NCBI GenBank assembly: GCA_027030825.1
Contig: JALVEM010000066.1
Coordinates: 1 to 15,784 of the forward strand
DNA: 15,784 bases
DNA from: Thiohalobacter sp.
GTDB lineage: Bacteria; Pseudomonadota; Gammaproteobacteria; Thiohalobacterales; Thiohalobacteraceae
Direction of reading: 5' to 3'
Shown here one piece after another: positions 1 through 5,098 of the stretch. How positions within the stretch are numbered: the first letter of the stretch is position 1; the number at the start of each line of letters is the position of its first letter. A program made the translations under genes and the position numbers. The notes below the pieces were generated by a model. That model did no database searches, was not told the DNA's origin, and saw only the letters and a list, made by a program, of their open reading frames with translations.

Positions 1-375
1 CAGCGACTGCCAGGTGCCGAGCACCGGCTCGCCGCCGGAGACCGCGATGGATTCGCTGCTGTTGAGCAGCATGGCGAGCAGGTGGGAATGGGCGTTCTCC
101 GGCTCGTCGGGCGGGCAGTCGCGCAGATGGATGTCGTCGTGCAGGTAGCCGACACCCGGCGGTGCCAGGCGGACCAGAAAACGCCGCAGGTCCTCCAGCA
201 GGCGCGGCTCGTTCTCGTTCACGACCAGGGCCGTGGTCGTATGCCCGCAGCTGACCAGCGCCAGCCCATCCTGCATCCGCTCCTCGCGGATCAGGTCCCG
301 CAATGCGGGTGTCAGGTCATGGAAATCGATGTCCGCACCGGTCTCCAGCGTGATCTCCCTGTGAACGACGCGCAA
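1..375 (-). CDS. YjbQ/UPF0047 family protein, C-terminus outside window
   Basis: The minus strand reads 125 codons of a UPF0047 (YjbQ-like) protein before the window edge; the family is usually about 130-140 residues, so only the last few residues are missing. Family landmarks are visible: SCGHTTTALVVNENEP (residues 42-57), the NAHSHLLA block, and the conserved GEPVLGTWQSL stretch at the edge. The conserved His residues fit the metal-binding pocket known in this family. Members are small cytoplasmic trimeric proteins; some have weak thiamine-phosphate synthase activity, but the physiological role is unsettled. The start is TTG at 375, because an in-frame stop lies just upstream (381-379) and a strong GGAGGT (386-381) sits 5 bases before the TTG. 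The gene follows the VPLPA-CTERM gene on the same strand after a 68-base gap. Family assignment is firm; the function is not. Confidence 0.88.
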   Translation of the reverse strand, partial: MRVVHREITLETGADIDFHDLTPALRDLIREERMQDGLALVSCGHTTTALVVNENEPRLLEDLRRFLVRLAPPGVGYLHDDIHLRDCPPDEPENAHSHLLAMLLNSSESIAVSGGEPVLGTWQSL

Positions 376-418
376 GCCTCACCTCCGAACTTCCGCCAGT
401 GTCGATGGCAGGATAGTC

Positions 419-435
419 CGGCCGGGAGACGGCCG
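419..435 (-). terminator. GC hairpin after the VPLPA-CTERM gene, possible weak terminator
   Basis: CGGCCG, a 5-base loop (GGAGA on the plus strand) and CGGCCG form a 6-bp GC stem nine bases past the stop codon of the upstream minus-strand gene. There is no T-tract after it, so it may be only an attenuating hairpin or part of a read-through unit with the YjbQ-like gene. Confidence 0.3.
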
Positions 436-443
436 CCACTCTT

Positions 444-1271
444 TCAGGGGCGTGCGCGACCCGCGAATCCGAGCCCCAGCAGACCGGCGCCGAAGAGCCA
501 GACCGCGGCAGGCAGGGGAACAGGCGTGAAATCGAGGCCATCGATGTAGAACTGGCTGTCACCCACGACAGTCAATGGACCGAAGGTCGTATCGCTCATG
601 CCCTCGTAACGCGAGGGCGGTGCCCCGATGGCGAGATAGCGCACGCCCTGGATCGGCGCAAACTGCGTGTCGGGGTGCGCCACGTTACGGAACTCGTAGC
701 CGTTGAAGGCCGCAAGGAAATTCGCACCGAGGTCTGGTGCGCCATTGCCGCCTGCCACCCAGAACGGATGCGGGTTGTTGGAGACATTGCCCATGACGAC
801 CTCCGAAACCGAGACCGGCGCCGAGAACTCGAACAGGGCGAACTGGAAGGTGGGAATGTCATTGCTCTGAAAGGACCGGTTGTCGAAACCGGGTGAGCCC
901 ACGGCGCTGCCCAGATCGATATCGGTCTGCCCGAGATTCTGACTGGAGAGCAGCATCAGACCCGACAGGGAGCCATCGAGCTTGTTCGTGATGCGGCCGA
1001 AATAGGGATAGAGCCAACTGGGCGCGTCGATGGCCGTGGCCGTCGAGAAGGGCCCGTAGATCTTCCCGCCGGGATGGCCGGAGGTCACTTCCACGTGATA
1101 GCCGCGGACCTTCGCCTGCACCCCGCCCGCATCGAACGACAGGGTATTGCCGTCGGCATCGAAGTTCATGTCCAGCGTGTTGAAATCCACGCTGACGGCC
1201 CGTGCGCCCGATGCCACGAACAGGGACAGGAAAGACAGGAGAATGCCGGCCCGGCACTTTTTCTTGTTCAT
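444..1271 (-). CDS. secreted protein with VPLPA-CTERM sorting signal
   Basis: This is a 275-residue exported protein. Residues 1-25 form a signal peptide: MNKKK charged start, a hydrophobic run, and a probable cut after ARA. Residues 251-275 are a PEP-CTERM-type sorting tail: VPLPA, a short hydrophobic helix (AVWLFGAGLLGLGFAG) and a basic end (RARP). This is the variant known as VPLPA-CTERM. Such proteins are processed by an exosortase at the inner membrane and are typically exported with exopolysaccharide. The body (about 26-250) is rich in Gly, Asn, Phe and Ser, looks beta-rich, and has no cysteines, but I recognise no enzyme domain. The ATG at 1271 is chosen over an upstream extension because GAGGAG lies 8 bases before it and the signal peptide starts there. 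No exosortase or polysaccharide gene is in view, so its partner enzyme must be elsewhere. The export signal is firm; the function is unknown. Confidence 0.88.
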   Translation of the reverse strand: MNKKKCRAGILLSFLSLFVASGARAVSVDFNTLDMNFDADGNTLSFDAGGVQAKVRGYHVEVTSGHPGGKIYGPFSTATAIDAPSWLYPYFGRITNKLDGSLSGLMLLSSQNLGQTDIDLGSAVGSPGFDNRSFQSNDIPTFQFALFEFSAPVSVSEVVMGNVSNNPHPFWVAGGNGAPDLGANFLAAFNGYEFRNVAHPDTQFAPIQGVRYLAIGAPPSRYEGMSDTTFGPLTVVGDSQFYIDGLDFTPVPLPAAVWLFGAGLLGLGFAGRARP

Positions 1272-1545
1272 CGCCGAAACTCCTCGCACTGTTGATGACG
1301 ACGCAGCAGTCGTGTCCGGCAACGGAAATCCCTCGCCTTGCCGGGCACCCGATGCGCCCGATCAGGACTGCGTCATTACAACGTCGAGGAAAAATCGCTC
1401 GGCGACTGAGCAGCCACGGATACCTGCCCTCCCTTTGGCAGGCTTTCCATACGAAAGGTAGTAGATTGTCGGCAGCTGTCAACAGGACACCGTTTTTCGA
1501 AAAAAGCCGACAGGCTGTCAACCAGCCTCGGAACTCGTTTCGACC
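1272..1545. other. intergenic region between vapC-like and VPLPA-CTERM genes
   Basis: This 274-base gap contains no convincing gene. Short open frames on both strands lack a ribosome site or any recognisable protein. Its left end holds the ribosome site and presumably the promoter of the VPLPA-CTERM gene (minus strand). Its right part holds the repeat cluster listed at 1467-1522. I could not pick one promoter with confidence. Confidence 0.5.
1467..1522. repeat. nested inverted and direct repeats around a TTTTTCGAAAAA palindrome
   Basis: Three nested symmetries lie in 56 bases. TGTCGGC (1467-1473) is matched by its reverse complement GCCGACA (1506-1512). GCTGTCAAC occurs as a direct repeat at 1475-1483 and 1514-1522. 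The centre holds the perfect palindrome TTTTTCGAAAAA (1493-1504). The element lies 24 bases past the end of the vapC-like gene and upstream of the VPLPA-CTERM gene. It could end transcription from vapBC or bind a regulator of the exported protein; the sequence does not decide. Confidence 0.55.
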
Positions 1546-1926
1546 TCAGTCCTTTTTCGGGAAATAGTACACGCCGTCCAGTCCCTCGAAATCTTCGTCC
1601 TGGGTCCAGAGCCGGGCCTGGTGAACCCGGGCAGTGGTGAGGATGATGCTGTCGGCCATGGGGAGACCGAGTTCCAGGCTGGTCTGCGCGGCCTGAATGG
1701 CAAGGCTTGCATCCAGGGGAACCTCACGCCCCTGCCGCATCAGGGCAACCGCCTGGATGGCCGCATTTTCCCCACGCTGACGCTGCACAACCTTGAACAC
1801 TTCATAGAGCGTGATGGTTGGAACGATGAGTTCGTCGGGCTGGCGCAACGGTTCCCGGAAATGTGCGGCATTGGGCCCGCCTGCGAAATATTCCAGCCAG
1901 GCAGAGGAATCCACCACGTGATTCAC
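1546..1926 (-). CDS. vapC: VapC-type PIN-domain ribonuclease toxin
   Basis: This is a 126-residue PIN-domain protein, the usual VapC length. The acidic residues expected at the metal-dependent RNase site are present: D6 in VVDSSAWLEYF, E42 in ITLYEVFKV, D92 in LPMADSIIL, and D110/D112 in TQDEDF. VapC toxins cleave specific RNAs, commonly tRNA or rRNA, and are held inactive by the cognate antitoxin. The start codon is GTG at 1926, overlapping the antitoxin stop by four bases (GTGA), which indicates translational coupling. The antitoxin gene immediately upstream supports a type II toxin-antitoxin operon. The RNA target cannot be read from sequence. All catalytic acids are intact, so the toxin is probably active. 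Confidence 0.93.
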   Translation of the reverse strand: MNHVVDSSAWLEYFAGGPNAAHFREPLRQPDELIVPTITLYEVFKVVQRQRGENAAIQAVALMRQGREVPLDASLAIQAAQTSLELGLPMADSIILTTARVHQARLWTQDEDFEGLDGVYYFPKKD

Positions 1927-2129
1927 AGGCGGTCATCCTCCCGGGGGACCTCGGTGTCGATGCCTTCCAGGAAGCCTTCCATTTCCTCGATCGACCGTTC
2001 AGGGATGAGCTCGATACGATTGCCGATCTCCATGATCTGCAACCGCTGGCCCGGCCGCAGACCCAGGGCCTCGCGGATACGCTTGGGAATGACGACCTGA
2101 TACTTGGGCGAGATCTTCACGGCCTCCAT
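1923..2129 (-). CDS. vapB: AbrB/MazE-type antitoxin (VapB)
   Basis: This 68-residue protein has a SpoVT/AbrB swapped-hairpin DNA-binding domain at residues 1-45. KISPKYQVVIPKRIREALGL and the GQRLQIMEIGNRIELIPE strand pattern are diagnostic. The acidic tail (SIEEMEGFLEGIDTEVPREDD) is typical of the part that wraps the toxin and blocks its active site. It is the first gene of the pair, and its stop overlaps the vapC GTG. ATG at 2129 follows GGAG (2140-2137) by 7 bases. Antitoxins of this family also repress their own operon, and a matching dyad/promoter lies just upstream (2156-2191). Confidence 0.92.
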   Translation of the reverse strand: MEAVKISPKYQVVIPKRIREALGLRPGQRLQIMEIGNRIELIPERSIEEMEGFLEGIDTEVPREDDRL

Positions 2130-2155
2130 GACGAGACTCCTGCCTTTCTACGGTA

Positions 2156-2191
2156 TTACGATATGCTAGTCGATATAGAAATCGTAAGCAA
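2156..2191 (-). promoter_or_regulatory. vapBC promoter with probable antitoxin operator
   Basis: On the minus strand TTGCTT (2191-2186) and TAGCAT (2168-2163) are separated by 17 bases, an acceptable sigma-70 promoter 34 bases before the vapB start. An inverted repeat TTACGAT (2156-2162) / ATCGTAA (2181-2187) brackets the spacer and the -10. A pair of AbrB-fold dimers bound there would block the promoter, fitting autoregulation. The region is noticeably AT-rich compared with its surroundings. This was read by eye. Confidence 0.5.
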
Positions 2192-2244
2192 TTCGGTTTC
2201 GAAAGATCACGACTCGCCCGCTTGCTCTGTCCTGCTCGCCGTGT

Positions 2245-3555
2245 TCATGCAGGTCCGACAGGCTCCCGAAACAGCAGCCGACGCTGGCTGAACAGCAGTT
2301 CGGCAACGATCACCGTGACGTAGGCACCCGCCATCCAGTAAAGGCTCATGCGGTCGTGCTCCCAGAGATAGGCGATCAGCGTCAGCCAGGAGACGAGGAT
2401 GAACAGCATGCCGCCCAGCGGAAAAAGCCCATGAATGCCGATGGTACGGCGCAGGCGCCATGCCGAGAGATTGATGGCAAGGAAGATCAGCAGAAAGGTG
2501 GAACTCGAGAAGGAAGCGATGATGGTGAGATCGCCCAGATTCACGAAGGCCAGGGTCACGCCCGTGATCGCGATCAGGCTGAACCAGGGAATGTCTCGAT
2601 CCCGGCGCACGAAGGCGAAGGCGCGAGGCAGTTCTTTCTCCTTCGCCATGACCTTGCCGAGCCGCGCCGTGCCGAACAGGGTGGCGTTGATGGCCGAGGC
2701 CGTCGAGAACAGGGCCGCCAGACCGATGAGCACGAATCCGGCATGTCCGAGGAAGGGCCGGGCGGCGACGGCGAGTGCATATTCCTCGTATTCCGCCACC
2801 TGCGCCGGCGTGAGATTCACCACCGCGACCAGGGCCACCAGCACATAGACCGCGATGGTGATGAGGATGGAGAAAAAGATGCCACGGGGGAGATTCCTCT
2901 CGGGATCCTCCATCTCGTTGACCGCGTTCGGGATGAGCTCGAAGCCCTCGTAGGCCACGAAGATCAGGGCGGCGGCCATGAACAGCCCACCCGCGCCCTT
3001 GTCGAAGAAAGGCCGCAGGTGGCCAAGATCGGCATGGAACAGCCCGATGATCGCAAACAGCAGCAGGATGAGCACCTTGATGGTGACGATGATCAGTTCG
3101 GTCAGGCCGCTGGCCTTGACTCCATAGAGATTGATGCCCAGAAATGCCAGCAGGATCAGCGATTCCAGCAGATGATGCATGGCCGGATTCGCCGACTCGT
3201 TCTGCCCCAGCATGGCCGCGCCATAGGCCCCGAAGGTGTAGGCGTACAATCCCAGGGTGCCGATGTAGCCCGCCAGCAGCAGCCAGCCGCCGATGCCGGC
3301 CAGATTGCCGTGGCCGAAGGCCCGTTCCAGATAGGTGAAGCTCCCGCCGTCGGACTGGTAGTGCAGACCAAGCCTGGCGTAGGCGTAGCCGGTGATCAAT
3401 GCGATCATGCCACCGACCAGAAAGGCCACCGGCGCCGCATGGCCCGACTCGTTCATCGCCAGACCCAGCACCGAGAAGATACCGCCGCCGATCATGCCGC
3501 CCACGCCCATGGCGACGACTTCCTTCAATGTCAGGCGTTCGCTGTTGTCAGGCAT
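2245..3555 (-). CDS. APC-family amino acid permease
   Basis: This 436-residue integral membrane protein belongs to the amino acid-polyamine-organocation (APC) superfamily. About twelve hydrophobic segments can be counted. The TM1 signature GVGGMIGGGIFSVLG (17-31) is the unwound substrate-binding segment of APC carriers, and the TM6 region IFVAYEGFELIPNAVNEMEDPERNLPRGI contains the conserved ExxxPERNxPR loop. Such carriers import amino acids or polyamines by proton symport or exchange; the substrate cannot be told from sequence. The start at 3555 is the first ATG in frame with TM1, with only a weak G-rich ribosome site. It is transcribed away from tRNA-Phe and ends about 115 bases before the vapB start. 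No periplasmic partner or enzyme gene is next to it. Confidence 0.9.
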   Translation of the reverse strand: MPDNSERLTLKEVVAMGVGGMIGGGIFSVLGLAMNESGHAAPVAFLVGGMIALITGYAYARLGLHYQSDGGSFTYLERAFGHGNLAGIGGWLLLAGYIGTLGLYAYTFGAYGAAMLGQNESANPAMHHLLESLILLAFLGINLYGVKASGLTELIIVTIKVLILLLFAIIGLFHADLGHLRPFFDKGAGGLFMAAALIFVAYEGFELIPNAVNEMEDPERNLPRGIFFSILITIAVYVLVALVAVVNLTPAQVAEYEEYALAVAARPFLGHAGFVLIGLAALFSTASAINATLFGTARLGKVMAKEKELPRAFAFVRRDRDIPWFSLIAITGVTLAFVNLGDLTIIASFSSSTFLLIFLAINLSAWRLRRTIGIHGLFPLGGMLFILVSWLTLIAYLWEHDRMSLYWMAGAYVTVIVAELLFSQRRLLFREPVGPA

Positions 3556-3588
3556 GCCCCGTGCTCTGTCACTCGCATGTTCTCACGC

Positions 3589-3610
3589 CCCTCGTTCGAC
3601 GCGACGAGGG
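3589..3610 (-). terminator. hairpin between tRNA-Phe and the permease gene
   Basis: CCCTCGT (3589-3595) and ACGAGGG (3604-3610) form a 7-bp stem with an 8-base loop, downstream of the tRNA 3' end and 34 bases before the permease start. There is no U-run, so intrinsic termination is uncertain. It may stabilise the tRNA precursor end or sit in the permease leader. Confidence 0.35.
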
Positions 3611-3677
3611 ACGGCGATTCGGATCGAACCTGGTTCGGAAGGGAATCTCTTGCTGGAATGCGAGCCGTTGAAGGGAT

Positions 3678-3753
3678 TGGTGGCCAGGGACAGAATCGAA
3701 CTGCCGACACGGGGATTTTCAGTCCCCTGCTCTACCAACTGAGCTACCTGGCC
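3678..3753 (-). tRNA. tRNA-Phe (GAA)
   Basis: The complete 76-base tRNA reads from 3753 down to 3678. The acceptor stem GGCCAGG pairs with CCTGGCC, the D-arm region includes AGCTCAGTTGGTAGAGC, and the anticodon loop CTGAAAA has anticodon GAA. The T-arm includes GTTCGATTC, followed by a discriminator A and an encoded CCA. All stems pair, so it should be functional. Genes for tRNAs are common ICE attachment sites, and an ICE module begins 94 bases away, but on the 5' side of this gene. Confidence 0.97.
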
Positions 3754-3769
3754 AGTGGCGGGGAGCCGT

Positions 3770-3798
3770 ATTAGACCGCGAGGCAACCGACCAGTCAA
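3770..3798 (-). promoter_or_regulatory. sigma-70 promoter of tRNA-Phe
   Basis: On the minus strand TTGACT (3798-3793) and TCTAAT (3775-3770) are 17 bases apart, with the -10 about 17 bases before the mature tRNA 5' end. An overlapping alternative -10 is TAATAC (3773-3768). The presence of an intact promoter suggests that any ICE/chromosome junction on this side lies between about 3799 and 3847, or that the element itself carries this tRNA. Confidence 0.55.
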
Positions 3799-3847
3799 GC
3801 GAGACAAGCCGTCACGTCAGCGATGAACTCGACGCAAGGAGGGTGTC

Positions 3848-4678
3848 ATGATCGTGACGGTATGTTCCACGAAGGGGGGCGTCGGCAAGACCACGCTCAC
3901 CGCCAACCTGGGCGGTCTGCTGGCGGACGCCGGATACCGCGTCCTGATGGTGGACGCGGACGTCCAGCCGACCCTCTCCTCCTACTATCCCATTGAAAGG
4001 CGGGCGAAATTCGGCCTGCACCACCTGCTCACGCAAGGCACGCTCGAGGAGGCGGTCAGCGCGACCTCGATCCCCGGCCTCGACGTGGTGGTCTCCGACG
4101 ACCCGGAGGGCGCGCTGGAGAACTGGATACTCCACACCCCTGACGGCAGGGTGCGATTGCGCCACGCCCTACGCGCCCGGCCTCACGGATACGATCTCGT
4201 GCTGGTGGACACGCAGGGCGCCGTCGGGCCGCTCCAGGACGCGGGCGTCCTGGCGGCCGACGTCCTGCTGTCCCCCGTCCCGCCCGAGATCCTGTCGGCG
4301 AGGGAGTTCTCCCGGGGGCTCCTCGCGATGCTGGAGCGGCTGCGCCCCATGGCGCACCTGGGCGCGCCCGTCGGGCACCTCTACGCGGTCATCTACCGCA
4401 TGGACCGCACCGTGGACGCCCGGCGCATCGCCGACGGCCTGCGCGCGGCGGCATTCGCCGACGCCCCGGGCGCGGTCACCATCCTGGAGACGGTCGTTCC
4501 CGCCGCCGTCGCCTGGCGCGAGGCGGCGACGGCCCGCGTCCCCGTGCACCGCTGGGCATCGCGCCGGCGAGGACACGAGGCCGCCGAACGGCTGATCGCG
4601 CTGGCCCGCGAGCTCCTGCCGCACATGGATCTCTCCGTATCCACGGAAACCGCCATCCCAGGGAGGAACGTGTCATGA
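3848..4678 (+). CDS. parA: ParA/Soj-family partition ATPase
   Basis: This 276-residue protein is a deviant-Walker ATPase of the ParA/MinD class. The P-loop KGGVGKTT is at residues 9-16 (signature lysine K9, catalytic lysine K14), VDADVQPT contains D36/D38 (Walker A'), and LVLVDTQGA contains D121 (Walker B). ATP-bound ParA dimerises on DNA and is stimulated by ParB to move or tether the DNA. In ICEs the homologue (Soj) promotes stability of the excised circular form. It is the first gene of the operon. ATG at 3848 follows AGGAGG (3837-3842) by five bases. The 170-base gap to tRNA-Phe must hold its promoter, which I could not assign. Its stop overlaps the next start (ATGA). There is no N-terminal helix-turn-helix, so it probably does not itself repress the operon. 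Confidence 0.95.
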   Translation: MIVTVCSTKGGVGKTTLTANLGGLLADAGYRVLMVDADVQPTLSSYYPIERRAKFGLHHLLTQGTLEEAVSATSIPGLDVVVSDDPEGALENWILHTPDGRVRLRHALRARPHGYDLVLVDTQGAVGPLQDAGVLAADVLLSPVPPEILSAREFSRGLLAMLERLRPMAHLGAPVGHLYAVIYRMDRTVDARRIADGLRAAAFADAPGAVTILETVVPAAVAWREAATARVPVHRWASRRRGHEAAERLIALARELLPHMDLSVSTETAIPGRNVS

Positions 4679-5097
4679 ACCCCGAGATCGCCTACGGACC
4701 GTTGCACCCGGATCTGTTCGAAGCCGAGCTCACGCCCAGCCTGCTCGCCGTCGACCAGGACGAACCGCGCTGGCGGGCGGAGGTCCTCGACGTGCGCCAG
4801 ACCTGGATCGACGCGGGAGACGCCGAGCGGCTGCGACAGGAGGTCCTGGCGCTGGCCGAACGCGCCGGCGCCGACGGCGCCGAGATCCTCGGCGTCTCGC
4901 GCCAGGACGCCTGCATGGGGCCGCTCGTGGCCGTGCAGGTGGGATTCACCTACCACCTGGACGTGGCCGCCGACAGCAGCCACGAGGCGCTGGAAATCGC
5001 CCAGGCCGTCGCCGCCCGGAGATGGCCGGGCGCCGAGGTGCTGGGCGTGGATCTCGTCGTTCCCGCGGCGCGGGAGGACTCGAAGGGAGGATGCTGA
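4675..5097 (+). CDS. hypothetical protein between ParA and ParB
   Basis: This is a 140-residue acidic protein I do not recognise. It is coupled to parA by an ATGA overlap and followed by the parB-like gene one base after its stop. No signal peptide, membrane segment, P-loop or zinc motif is visible. The middle (about 55-120) alternates amphipathic helices (AERLRQEVLALAERA) with strands (LVAVQVGFTYHLDVAA), suggesting a small alpha/beta fold. In SPI-7 and PFGI-1 a DnaB-type helicase gene sits between parA and parB; this gene occupies that slot but shows no helicase motifs. Expression with the partition genes implies a role in partition or replication, which is inference only. Confidence 0.8.
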   Translation: MNPEIAYGPLHPDLFEAELTPSLLAVDQDEPRWRAEVLDVRQTWIDAGDAERLRQEVLALAERAGADGAEILGVSRQDACMGPLVAVQVGFTYHLDVAADSSHEALEIAQAVAARRWPGAEVLGVDLVVPAAREDSKGGC

Positions 5098-5098
5098 C

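Noticed and set aside
82..549. Plus-strand open frame at the left edge
   Set aside because: It is antisense to the YjbQ-like gene, which carries the family motifs, and has no domain.
2356..3774. Plus-strand open frame (472 codons) across the permease and tRNA
   Set aside because: It is antisense to a clear APC permease, runs through the tRNA gene and has a charged low-complexity translation without domains.
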